The notes below the pieces were generated by a model that did not search any database, had not been told where the DNA came from, and worked only from the letters and a program-made list of their open reading frames with translations. From positions 620,001 through 684,000 of the forward strand of contig NZ_PYMA01000002.1 in the NCBI RefSeq assembly GCF_003026495.1: a DNA stretch of 64,000 bases, read 5' to 3'. Position numbers and translations under genes: made by a program. Source of the DNA: Photobacterium sanctipauli. Lineage in GTDB: Bacteria > Pseudomonadota > Gammaproteobacteria > Enterobacterales > Vibrionaceae. Positions 9,328 to 17,387 of the stretch are shown piece after piece. Position 1 is the stretch's first letter, and each line of letters opens with the position of its first letter.

Positions 9328-10983
9328 TTACTCAATAGTCACGTTGTAATACTTTTGCACGCACTTAGCATAGTCGCCTTGTTTTAGCGTGGTATGCGCT
9401 GTTTGATACCCTGACTCAATACGGCAGGCAAAGCTTGCGCCACCTGGGTTATCTGGGTAGTAGCCCCAGTCATTTTCCCAATATAGGCCAAAGTTACTTC
9501 CTTCTGTTTTCTTGAAAGGCTTCATGCCAGCGCAACCAAGCTGCTCATCGGCAGGAATTGCAACACCGAGGGCATCCGCATGACCGCGGTAGTACTTAAT
9601 ACGGTTCACCGACTGCGGTTTTTCAGTATCAAGCGTACATTCAATGCCACCATTAATGATCATGGTTGTCACACCAAACCCGGGTATGCGCTTTTCTCCA
9701 ATATCGGTCGCAGTCGGTTGCCATGTACCATCAATGACGTGAAGCATGGATGGTTTAGGTGGCTGCGGGTAGACAAAGAAGAACACGGCAGAAGCAAGGT
9801 TTAGCCAGCTATCAGCAACAAGATCAGGCTGGTTTAACAGCACATGAACATCATTAAAGATGAAGTCAGAGAACGGGCCATAGTTGTAGTGGTAAGAGAG
9901 TTGCTTAGCACCACGGCCAAAGTACTTCACATAGTGGCCGTCAGGCGTTGTACCACAAGGCCATTGTTCAGTCTGCCAGTTCGTTGCTGCACATTCACTG
10001 TTATAGCCACATGAGGTGGCGTCTTCTGAACAGCCCGATTCACGTACAAAGTAAAGCCCTTGGCGCCACTCTTCATTCGGAGAGTGAGGATTGTGCGCCC
10101 CCGTCTCTTGAGTAAAGTGAGCAAACATGACCGCAAGGGATTTGGCACAAATGGCATCGGAATCAGCTGCGCGATGGTCGGTATACGTAGCACAGAAGCC
10201 CTTGAATTTACCCACAGCCTTCAAGAAGTTGTTATAGGTATAGACAGGATTGCGCTCAGGAAATAGGTAGTCCCATTTTTGCTCACTAATCAGCGATTCA
10301 ACACGTTTTACGTTTTCAGGATTGGTCGTGGAGCCCGGAGCAATGGCTTCGACAATGCTGTTGGGCTGTGTTGCAATTGAAGCCAGTACCTGTTCAAACT
10401 CTGGCGAGCTGGTGAGAGACGCCTCTTTTGCATCGAGAAAAGCTTTGCTCATGATATAGGTGCCATCGGGGTTTTCTCCGATGATGCCATTATCAGGTGT
10501 TGGATCAGGATCTGGTCCAGGGCCGGGGTCCGGTGGGGTACCAGAGTCGTCTTCAATATACAGCCAAACCCCGGTTCCGTTGGGGGCATCCGGTGCTTCG
10601 TTTTGTGTCCACCATTTGGCTTCATATATTTTGCCATTATGGCTGACTCTATCCCCTTGAACATAGACAGTACCGTCCTGATAAGCAGGATAACTGGCTG
10701 AAGGCGTTGGTGTTGGTTCAGGCGAATGTGTTGGAGGGGGGGATGTCGTTGTTGTGACAACTGACCATACACCGCTTGAGTTAGCATTCGGCAATTCGTT
10801 AGTCGTCCACCATTTGGCTTGGTATGTGTTGCCTTGGTAGATAACTAGATCCCCTGTGTTGTATACCGCCTCGGGGTTATAGTTAGGGTATGAGGCGAGG
10901 GCACTGCTGGCTAAAAATAATGAGGGTAAAATGAGAGCCGATAAGCGCCTTTTGGTCTTATTCAGACGAAGGGTACTATCCAT
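9328..10983 (-). CDS. Secreted GH19 chitinase with two chitin-binding modules
   Basis: This extracellular enzyme hydrolyses beta-1,4 links in chitin. A signal peptide ends after residue 30 (SSALA then SYPNY). Two type 5/12 carbohydrate-binding modules follow (about 35-76 and 98-146), each with the AKWWT aromatic strip. A Pro/Asp/Gly-rich linker runs from about 147 to 165, and the GH19 catalytic domain fills the rest. The putative acid Glu is in HFTQETGAH (E293), with a second Glu in YFVRES (about 315) and the YFGRGAKQLSYHYNYG substrate-cleft motif. The cysteines in the catalytic part suit a secreted fold. The gene stands alone. It fits the chitin-using life of Vibrionaceae. Confidence 0.92.
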   Translation of the reverse strand: MDSTLRLNKTKRRLSALILPSLFLASSALASYPNYNPEAVYNTGDLVIYQGNTYQAKWWTTNELPNANSSGVWSVVTTTTSPPPTHSPEPTPTPSASYPAYQDGTVYVQGDRVSHNGKIYEAKWWTQNEAPDAPNGTGVWLYIEDDSGTPPDPGPGPDPDPTPDNGIIGENPDGTYIMSKAFLDAKEASLTSSPEFEQVLASIATQPNSIVEAIAPGSTTNPENVKRVESLISEQKWDYLFPERNPVYTYNNFLKAVGKFKGFCATYTDHRAADSDAICAKSLAVMFAHFTQETGAHNPHSPNEEWRQGLYFVRESGCSEDATSCGYNSECAATNWQTEQWPCGTTPDGHYVKYFGRGAKQLSYHYNYGPFSDFIFNDVHVLLNQPDLVADSWLNLASAVFFFVYPQPPKPSMLHVIDGTWQPTATDIGEKRIPGFGVTTMIINGGIECTLDTEKPQSVNRIKYYRGHADALGVAIPADEQLGCAGMKPFKKTEGSNFGLYWENDWGYYPDNPGGASFACRIESGYQTAHTTLKQGDYAKCVQKYYNVTIE

Positions 10984-11217
10984 TGTTTCACCTATATTGG
11001 TTAGTGTTTAAAAAAACAACAAAAGATAGTTTGTATTGGATAGTGCTGCAGGGTACAAAAAACTGTTATTCGAGGCGCCATTAACTATTTTCACTTATTT
11101 TGCAGTTAGCTAAGTAGTGACCGTGAATTGACTCGAAATAATTTGTAGTATGAATAGGCTGATAAAGATAAGTGAGCAGTATTTATAATTATAATTTGTT
11201 CTGTTTGCAGATATAAC

Positions 11218-11243
11218 AACGGGGAATGAATGCATTCCCCGTT
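11218..11243 (-). terminator. Strong hairpin downstream of yajQ
   Basis: A perfect 11-bp stem (AACGGGGAATG / CATTCCCCGTT) with a 4-base loop lies 33 bases after the yajQ stop codon. The T-run on the minus strand is poor, so it may be a weak terminator or an mRNA-stabilising 3' end. Confidence 0.55.
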
Positions 11244-11275
11244 AAATATGGTATTAGCCCTATTAAATTGAAGGG

Positions 11276-11758
11276 TTAATCACGGAAGTTTTCAAACTGG
11301 AATGATTGACCAAGTTCTGCGCCACGGACGAGTGCCATTGCCGCTTGTAGATCATCACGTTTTTTACCCGTTACGCGAACTTTATCGCCTTGGATTGAAG
11401 CCTGTACCTTAAGCTTCTCTTCCTTCAGCATTTTCACGATTTTCTTAGCAACCGAGGTTTCGATGCCTTGTTTGAATGCAACGTTACAAGTGAAAAACTT
11501 ACCAGAGCGAACAATGTCTTTCTGATCCATTGCCTGAGCATCCACAAAGCGCTTCGCTAAGTTTGAACGAAGCATCGCAATAAGCTGGGTTAATTGGTAA
11601 TCAGACTCAGTGGTCACTTTTACCACTTCTTTTTCTAGCTTAAAGCTCGCCTCTACTCCGCGAAAGTCGAAACGTGTTTCAAGTTCACGTGATGAATTAT
11701 CAACAGCATTTCGGATTTCTACAAAATCGACGTCAGAAACAATATCAAAAGATGGCAT
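11276..11758 (-). CDS. yajQ: YajQ family nucleotide-binding protein
   Basis: YajQ proteins are small cytosolic proteins with two RRM-like domains; members bind nucleotides, and some bind cyclic di-GMP and act as regulators. The N-terminus [19 protein letters not shown], the FDFRG segment and the [17 protein letters not shown] segment are diagnostic. Its 160 aa length matches the family. It is preceded by aroH on the same strand with a 41-base gap and may share a transcript with it. Its role here is unproven, though the window holds other c-di-GMP elements. Confidence 0.93.
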   Translation of the reverse strand: MPSFDIVSDVDFVEIRNAVDNSSRELETRFDFRGVEASFKLEKEVVKVTTESDYQLTQLIAMLRSNLAKRFVDAQAMDQKDIVRSGKFFTCNVAFKQGIETSVAKKIVKMLKEEKLKVQASIQGDKVRVTGKKRDDLQAAMALVRGAELGQSFQFENFRD

Positions 11759-11799
11759 GTGCTTAATCCTAGTTAGACTATTTTATACAAAATTTATAA

Positions 11800-12858
11800 T
11801 TATGATTGGCGCGATGCAATCGCTTCAGCCAGCATATCGAACATGGTCACAGTATCGTCCCAATTAATACAAGGATCAGTGATTGATTGACCGTAAGTTA
11901 ATGCAGATAGATTGTCTGTATCGACCGGCTGGTTGCCTTCAATAATAAAGCTCTCGGCCATGATACCCGCGATAAAGTTGCTGCCTTCTTTGATTTGCTG
12001 ACAAATATCAGCCGCCACATCTAATTGACGCTTATGTTGTTTCTGGCAGTTACCGTGGCTGAAATCAACCACTAGGCGGGTTGGCAGATCAAATGAGCTT
12101 AAAGTCTCGCAAGAAGCTGCGATGTCTTCGCGGTGGTAGTTTGGCATTTTACCGCCACGTAGAATAACGTGACCATGCGGGTTGCCTGCCGTTCGGTAAA
12201 TGGTCATTTCACCGCTTTTTGCTGGCGAACAGAACACATGTGATTCACGGGTTGCACGAATAGCATCTACCGCAATCTTGATGTTGCCATCAGTACCGTT
12301 TTTAAAACCTACCGGGCAAGACAGGGCAGAAGCCATTTCACGGTGGATTTGAGATTCAGTCGTACGAGCACCGATGGCTCCCCACGTGATGAGATCCGCA
12401 AGGTACTGGCCAGTGATCATATCAAGGAACTCGGTTGCAGTTGGCAAACCCAGTGTATTGATATCAACAAGTAGTTTTCGTGCTGTGTGAAGGCCTTTTG
12501 CGAGGTCTAGGCTACCATCAAGGTTTGGATCAGACACAAGACCTTTCCAGCCAACAACGGTACGCGGCTTCTCGAAGTAGGTACGCATGACGATACATAA
12601 CTGGTCACGGTATTTTTCTTGTACGCTGAGAAGGCGCTTAGCGTAATCAATCGCTGCATCAGGGTCATGTACCGAACAAGGGCCAACAACAACCAGAAGG
12701 CGAGAGTCTTGCCCTGTAAGAATCGCTTCAACCTGACGGCGAGAGTCGGCAACATGTGCGGCTATTTCGTCAGTAATCGGGTAAGCGGCTTCAACCTCAG
12801 CTGGCGTTGGCATCAAGCCAAGGCTAACGGTACGGAGTTCATCTGTTTTCAATGGCAT
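11800..12858 (-). CDS. aroH: 3-deoxy-7-phosphoheptulonate (DAHP) synthase, AroH type
   Basis: It condenses phosphoenolpyruvate with erythrose 4-phosphate, the first step of the shikimate pathway. The sequence has the class I AroFGH hallmarks VGPCSVHDP, RTYFEKPRTVVGWKG, GARTTESQ and VDFSHGNCQKQH. In E. coli terms it is closest to the Trp-sensitive AroH: it shares TDELRT near the N-terminus, TATEFLDM and SCPVGFKNGTDGN. Its 352 aa length is usual. The start ATG has an AAAGG upstream. I see no clear TrpR operator in the 5' region. Assignment to the AroH isozyme is by residue pattern only; feedback specificity would need assay. Confidence 0.87.
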   Translation of the reverse strand: MPLKTDELRTVSLGLMPTPAEVEAAYPITDEIAAHVADSRRQVEAILTGQDSRLLVVVGPCSVHDPDAAIDYAKRLLSVQEKYRDQLCIVMRTYFEKPRTVVGWKGLVSDPNLDGSLDLAKGLHTARKLLVDINTLGLPTATEFLDMITGQYLADLITWGAIGARTTESQIHREMASALSCPVGFKNGTDGNIKIAVDAIRATRESHVFCSPAKSGEMTIYRTAGNPHGHVILRGGKMPNYHREDIAASCETLSSFDLPTRLVVDFSHGNCQKQHKRQLDVAADICQQIKEGSNFIAGIMAESFIIEGNQPVDTDNLSALTYGQSITDPCINWDDTVTMFDMLAEAIASRQS

Positions 12859-13026
12859 AATTCAGTTGCCTTTCTCGGTACTTCAAAAATTAACGACGCG
12901 TAAAGATAGCCCAAAAGGGCGTAGGAATAAACCAAACTTGTGATATAGCTTAGTTTTTTATTCTTTTCAATTCATGAAAATTTCATTGGTAGCCAGTACT
13001 GATCGTAAAAAGCATGTTTTTTAAGC

Positions 13027-13293
13027 ATATACCCAAGCTACTTCAAGATGCAGGTTCAGCGAGAATTTCTAAGCTTGTAGGCAAGGCATTGTTTTGAAGA
13101 TCTAGAGGCTCTAAATCGAAAAACAATAACGCTGTATACAAACTTAGAAAACTCGCCCTCCGAGAGGGTGTCAGCCCACCCACTCCTGCGTTGAAGCTTT
13201 TTGAAAGGGAATGCCATTCCTGCAAACCTTCGCCTTGGATTGAGTGGGCTGACATCCCTCTGAATCCTGCATCTTGAAGTAACTTGGGTATAT
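13027..13293. mobile_element. MITE-like element with 28-bp terminal inverted repeats and internal hairpins
   Basis: The ends at 13027-13054 and 13266-13293 are inverted copies of a 28-bp sequence beginning ATATACCCAAG, with one mismatch. Inside are two further inverted pairs. GCGAGAATTTCTAAGC.. pairs with ..CTTAGAAAACTCGC (13059-13154), and GAGGGTGTCAGCCCAC pairs with GTGGGCTGACATCCCTC (about 13157-13262). The whole 267 bp can thus fold as a cruciform. No transposase is encoded, so it would have to move in trans. It sits in the 629-base gap between aroH and the PEP-synthase-like gene; the rest of that gap shows nothing I can name. Confidence 0.75.
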
Positions 13294-13487
13294 TCGTTTC
13301 GAAGATGTACCGCTGGGCTAATTAATAACTGCTTATCTATGCGGTTCTGGTGATTATGTTTTCGTTTTTTGTTTTTTTCTGCTTGCCTCTCAAACTTTGA
13401 GTGCGTATGTTGTAGTTAGACACGGAAGTGAGCATTTAGCCCTGAATAACTTCCTGATTTTGGCTAACTTAAGTTGTATGGTGCCTT

Positions 13488-14369
13488 ATGACAAACTGCA
13501 CTCAGCCAGGTTTAAACCTGACAGAATTAATCAAATCAACAACTCAACTCAATAAAGACGGATTAACAATCGGCCTGGTATCGATAGACGGCTTAATCCA
13601 AGAGTTAAACCTTCATCCCTATGCTGTGGCGTACCCATCAGACTTGAATGATGAAACCCAGACACAGTTGCTTAACCAGTGTGATGGAAACCCAGCAGAA
13701 TATTTTGTCTCTGCTCTCGCTAAGCAGTTGATTCAAGCGGCGAAGCTTGCAGGGGAGCAGCCATTGCGTGTTAGGTTAAGTGGTGCTGATTCACATCAAC
13801 GCCAGACGTTGCTTGGTGCTGAGCTGGAAGCGAGCGAAGTGAATCCGTTAATCGGCTTGCGTGGTGTTTCGCGCTTTGCTGATAAGTCTATCCGTAAGAG
13901 CTTTGAGCTGGAATGCGAAGCTATCAAGCGTGCTCGAAATGCCGAGGGTATGACAAATATTGAACTGGTGATTCCATTTGTACGAACGTTCAGCGAAGCG
14001 GCGACAATTATCGATTTGCTGGCTGAGCAAGGCCTATGCCGCGGCGCGCATGGTTTGAAAGTACATCTAATGGCGGAGCTGCCTGCGAATGCATTGCTTG
14101 CAGATAAGTTCTTACAATACTTCGATGGCCTGGTGATCGACATTGATCAGCTTGCTCAATTCTCGCTTGGGCTTGACCAAACCCATCCATCGCTGGATTA
14201 CCTTCATGATGATCAAAATGAAGCGGTCTTGCTACTTGTGCGCCAAGCCTTGAAAGCTGCTGCGACAACTGGCAAGGGTTGTGCTGTGGTTAGCCACTAC
14301 ATTGAGAAAGCACCAAAGCTTCAGTCATGGCTGCTTGATCATGATGTTGATACGGTCATTACTCAGTAA
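13488..14369 (+). CDS. Standalone PEP-synthase C-terminal barrel domain, likely inactive
   Basis: The whole 293 aa protein aligns with the C-terminal PEP/pyruvate-binding TIM barrel of PEP synthase (PpsA) and PPDK. Shared landmarks are VRLS (R96), NPLIGLRG (R125), ELECEAIKRARN, IPFVRT, MAELPANALLAD (E197) and YFDG. The ATP-grasp and phospho-histidine domains are absent. Key catalytic positions have changed. The IGSND metal-binding motif of PpsA reads IDIDQ (217-221), and the CGQGPS catalytic-cysteine loop reads VSHYIE (268-273). PEP synthesis is therefore not expected. The frame is clean and well-formed, so it is probably a maintained protein, perhaps a ligand sensor, rather than debris. This is inference. 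Confidence 0.75.
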   Translation: MTNCTQPGLNLTELIKSTTQLNKDGLTIGLVSIDGLIQELNLHPYAVAYPSDLNDETQTQLLNQCDGNPAEYFVSALAKQLIQAAKLAGEQPLRVRLSGADSHQRQTLLGAELEASEVNPLIGLRGVSRFADKSIRKSFELECEAIKRARNAEGMTNIELVIPFVRTFSEAATIIDLLAEQGLCRGAHGLKVHLMAELPANALLADKFLQYFDGLVIDIDQLAQFSLGLDQTHPSLDYLHDDQNEAVLLLVRQALKAAATTGKGCAVVSHYIEKAPKLQSWLLDHDVDTVITQ

Positions 14370-14403
14370 GCCGGTTTTTTACCGCCGACACCACTAAAAA
14401 TTG

Positions 14404-14435
14404 AAAGCCCGCCAAGCAGCTGCTTGGCGGGCTTT
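14404..14435. terminator. Perfect 32-bp palindromic bidirectional terminator
   Basis: AAAGCCCGCCAAGCAG is followed directly by its exact reverse complement. It lies 34 bases after the plus-strand PEP-synthase-like gene and downstream of the convergent acyltransferase gene, so it can serve both. Confidence 0.85.
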
Positions 14436-14553
14436 GTTCTATTACGGCCTCATTACCTGCCGATTGTTGGTTTATTGGCAGGGTATCAGCCAGTGTTCTT
14501 TGTCTATGTTCTTTATCTATGCTTTTACCTAGTAAATAGGGCTGGTATCGCTG

Positions 14554-15579
14554 CTAGCGTAAGAGCACATTTTTCAACGGTGTCTTATCAATTAATTTAA
14601 CGATGACATAAGAGACAACACAGACAATAGCAATAACCGAAATATCAGCGACATAGCCCGAGAAACCAAGGATACGGAATGTATTGAGGGTGTAGATGAT
14701 AATCAGTAGGTGAACAAGATAAATGCCAAGAATGTCCTTGCTGAGCTTAAACAGCGCCGGTGAACGACCAAAATCAGGTTTGTCTGCAAGCATAAAGAAG
14801 ATACCCGCGGCCCAAAGTGGTGTACCCATTAGGAAATCATTGATGTTGTACGCTGTGCCATGTTGTTTCAGCAAAAATAGCCCTTCAAGCAAGTGGAGCC
14901 CCATACCGCCAATGGCAAGCAATGCGGCAATCACAAATGGCAGTTTGTAATTGTGTTTACGCGCCATAAAGCCGATAGCAATCATTAACGTACTTAAGAA
15001 AGGTCCATTACGCGTAAAGACGGGGGCTTCAATCCCAAAGATGGGTTGATAGCTTCCCGCCATTAAACCATAGACGTAAAGGGCGACAGCGACAGGCAGT
15101 ATGAGCTTTTGTTGCTTGAGGGCACAGCAAAGTGCGATGACCGCTAGGCCACAAATTAATCCAGGAATGTACCATAGGTGTACCATTCCACCTTCGAACA
15201 AGGTGTTGAGAGGGTTCGATAGTAAGAAGTTCCAGTAACCGCTGCGTTCAGCAAGGTAGCCTTCGGTGTAGAACTTCATTAGGTTAAATGGCATTGCTAA
15301 ATAAATGATACTCCAAGCCAGCCAGACCTTAAGCAGGGGAAGGCTATAGCGCTTTAGGGTTGGCAGGGCCATTTCGCTCAGCTTAGGCATAATAAAATAG
15401 CCAGCCAAGATGAAGAAGAGTGGAACGGCAAAGCGGCCGAGCTGGTTGAGCAGTAAGCCAACCCAAGGCAGTTCATCAATGATAGGCGCATTCATGAAGG
15501 GTTTAGCGTGAATAATAATCACGGCAAGCAGGGCTATCAGGCGCCCCCATTCAAAACTGGCGATACGGTCTTTATTCAT
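14554..15579 (-). CDS. Acyltransferase 3 family membrane protein
   Basis: Members of this family (OafA, WecH, NodX-like) are polytopic inner-membrane enzymes that O-acylate surface polysaccharides or other cell-envelope molecules. The protein has about ten hydrophobic segments. An early histidine in helix 1 (LAVIIIHAKPF, about residue 24) and an Arg/Phe pair in GRFAVPLFFILAGYF match the family's active-site layout. It is 341 aa, typical for a bare acyltransferase 3 domain without an SGNH extension. It is a single gene, not inside a polysaccharide cluster, so the acceptor is unknown. Confidence 0.85.
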   Translation of the reverse strand: MNKDRIASFEWGRLIALLAVIIIHAKPFMNAPIIDELPWVGLLLNQLGRFAVPLFFILAGYFIMPKLSEMALPTLKRYSLPLLKVWLAWSIIYLAMPFNLMKFYTEGYLAERSGYWNFLLSNPLNTLFEGGMVHLWYIPGLICGLAVIALCCALKQQKLILPVAVALYVYGLMAGSYQPIFGIEAPVFTRNGPFLSTLMIAIGFMARKHNYKLPFVIAALLAIGGMGLHLLEGLFLLKQHGTAYNINDFLMGTPLWAAGIFFMLADKPDFGRSPALFKLSKDILGIYLVHLLIIIYTLNTFRILGFSGYVADISVIAIVCVVSYVIVKLIDKTPLKNVLLR

Positions 15580-15795
15580 AGTGAAACGTAAAACTCGGAC
15601 TAGAAAAGAAGGGCGAATGTAGCAGCCCTACGGCGAGAAATGGAGTGACAAAATCAATTTTCGGCCCGCTTTATGCAGAGAGTGTTTGAACCGTGATCTT
15701 CCTCTCAATCGGTAGTTATCAATCATAATTTTCTTATAAAAATAACTTATCCACCTAAGTCTGGCTGGTGTTTTTTTGAACGCTGACTTCTGTGG

Positions 15796-17274
15796 TTATG
15801 AAGAGCAGCTTATTTCAAGGTGTTTTCCCCACTCTGGAGGGCGCTGGGCCAAATCGTCTAATTCTGCATGTTCATCAAATGGGGTCGCTAACACAGTCAG
15901 CAACTTTTCTATCATGGTGTAATCCCCTTGCTCTGCGGCATCAATAGCTTGTTGGGCAAGGTAATTACGCAAGATAAACTTCGGGTTATGTTGATTCATT
16001 AATGTAAGCCGAGCTTCATCGTTTTGCTCTTCAGCATCAAGTCGTGACTTGTAGGCTTGTAGCCACTGTTCAACGGGCTCAATCCGGCTAAATAAGGGGA
16101 CGAAAAGGTTGGTTGACGTTAACAGCTCTTCTTTGCCAATGTTGGAAATCGCCCTAAAGAACAAGGTGTAGTCAGCCCCTTGCCCTGAAAGGAGGTCGAA
16201 TAACTGGTTGAAAAGGTCGGTATCTTCCTTGAGCCTTTTCACTAGCCCTAGCTTGCTGCGCATGTTGTGGCTATATTCCCGCTGCAAATCGACTTGATAG
16301 CGAGATAACCCAGCATCAATGTGCTCCTTGCTAATAATTGGGGTTAGCGCATAGCCAAGTGCAGATAAGTTCCAAAGTGCAATACTTGGTTGTTGGTTAA
16401 AGGCATAACGTCCAGAGTAATCTGAGTGATTGCAAATAAAGCCGGGGTTATAGTCATCTAAGAAACCGTAGGGGCCATAGTCGAAGGTGAGCCCTAACAT
16501 CGACATGTTATCGGTATTCATTACGCCATGAGCAAATCCCACCGCTTGCCAATCTGCAACCATCTTCGCGGTTAAGGTAACTATCTTTGAAAACATCGCG
16601 GCGTAGCGCAGTTCATCATTTTGCTCATTGTTCAGCTCTGGGAAATGGTGTTGGATGAGATAGTCCGCAAGCTGCTTGAGCTCAGCATGCTGGTGGGTAT
16701 AGAACAGGTATTCAAAATGCCCAAAACGAAGATGACTTTCGGCAACGCGGATCAACGTCGCACCGCACTCGACTCGCTCACGATAGACGGGCGTGCAACT
16801 GGACAAGACAGCCAGTGCATGGGTGGTTTTGATCCCGAGGCCAGCCATTGCAGCGCTCGCTAGGTATTCCCGAATACTGGAACGTAAAACCGCACGACCA
16901 TCACCTTGCCTGGAATACGGTGTCAAACCAGAGCCTTTTAGGTGGATATCCCATTTGTTTCCCGAGGATGTGAGCACCTCTCCCAGTAGTAACCCCCTTC
17001 CGTCGCCGAGGTCTGGATTGTACTGGCCAAATTGGTGACCGGTGTATTTCATTGCAATCGGATCGAATGAGGGGTGTTCATCGTTGCCGGAAAATAAGTC
17101 GATAAAGTAGGGTGTTTGTGCATCGCTAGGATCCAGCTCAAGCATATTGCAAACAAGGGGGTTAACACTGACCAAAAAAGGATCGTCCAGGGGCTGTGGG
17201 CTAACACGCGTGCCGAAGGTGGCCGGTAAGGTGCTATAGGTGTTATGAAAGGCTAGTTGGGTCAATGTTTTCAT
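15796..17274 (-). CDS. selO: SelO/YdiU protein adenylyltransferase (AMPylator)
   Basis: SelO is a pseudokinase-fold enzyme that transfers AMP to Ser/Thr/Tyr of target proteins and is linked to redox stress. The family blocks are clear: MKYTGHQFGQYNPDLGDGRG, KGSGLTPYSRQGDGRAVLRS, HGVMNTDNMS and FDYGPYGFLDDY, which include the metal-binding Asn/Asp. The chain ends in Cys-Ser-Ser, where eukaryotic SelO has selenocysteine at the same third-last position. The start is set at the ATG at 17274 (MKTLTQLAFHN), which matches the usual family N-terminus. A longer frame begins at 17319 but would translate through a perfect palindrome. There is no convincing Shine-Dalgarno at either start. Confidence 0.9.
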   Translation of the reverse strand: MKTLTQLAFHNTYSTLPATFGTRVSPQPLDDPFLVSVNPLVCNMLELDPSDAQTPYFIDLFSGNDEHPSFDPIAMKYTGHQFGQYNPDLGDGRGLLLGEVLTSSGNKWDIHLKGSGLTPYSRQGDGRAVLRSSIREYLASAAMAGLGIKTTHALAVLSSCTPVYRERVECGATLIRVAESHLRFGHFEYLFYTHQHAELKQLADYLIQHHFPELNNEQNDELRYAAMFSKIVTLTAKMVADWQAVGFAHGVMNTDNMSMLGLTFDYGPYGFLDDYNPGFICNHSDYSGRYAFNQQPSIALWNLSALGYALTPIISKEHIDAGLSRYQVDLQREYSHNMRSKLGLVKRLKEDTDLFNQLFDLLSGQGADYTLFFRAISNIGKEELLTSTNLFVPLFSRIEPVEQWLQAYKSRLDAEEQNDEARLTLMNQHNPKFILRNYLAQQAIDAAEQGDYTMIEKLLTVLATPFDEHAELDDLAQRPPEWGKHLEISCSS

Positions 17275-17286
17275 GAGCTGCTCGCT

Positions 17287-17311
17287 GATACGCTTATACA
17301 TTAAGCGTATC
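17287..17311. promoter_or_regulatory. Palindromic operator candidate upstream of selO
   Basis: The arms GATACGCTTA and TAAGCGTATC are perfect 10-bp inverted repeats around a 5-base centre, 13 bases upstream of the chosen selO start. It lacks a T-run, so it is not a terminator. Dimeric repressor binding or an mRNA hairpin that masks translation are both possible. Confidence 0.5.
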
Positions 17312-17353
17312 AACTTCATCGCAGGTTACAACAGAGAGAAAGTAAGGGTATAC

Positions 17354-17372
17354 CTTGAAATAACTTGGGTAT
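17354..17372. repeat. Solo terminal-repeat remnant of the 13.0-kb MITE-like element
   Basis: The 19 bases from CTTGAA to GGGTAT match the inner end of the 28-bp terminal repeat at 13266-13293 with a single change. No second end or body is present. It sits in the short gap between the unknown membrane protein and selO. Confidence 0.5.
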
Positions 17373-17387
17373 GCAGGCGCTTGCTAA

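Noticed and set aside
13043-13255. 70-codon minus-strand ORF
   Set aside because: It lies wholly inside the inverted-repeat element, spanning its hairpins, and has no ribosome site. It is probably a by-product of the element.
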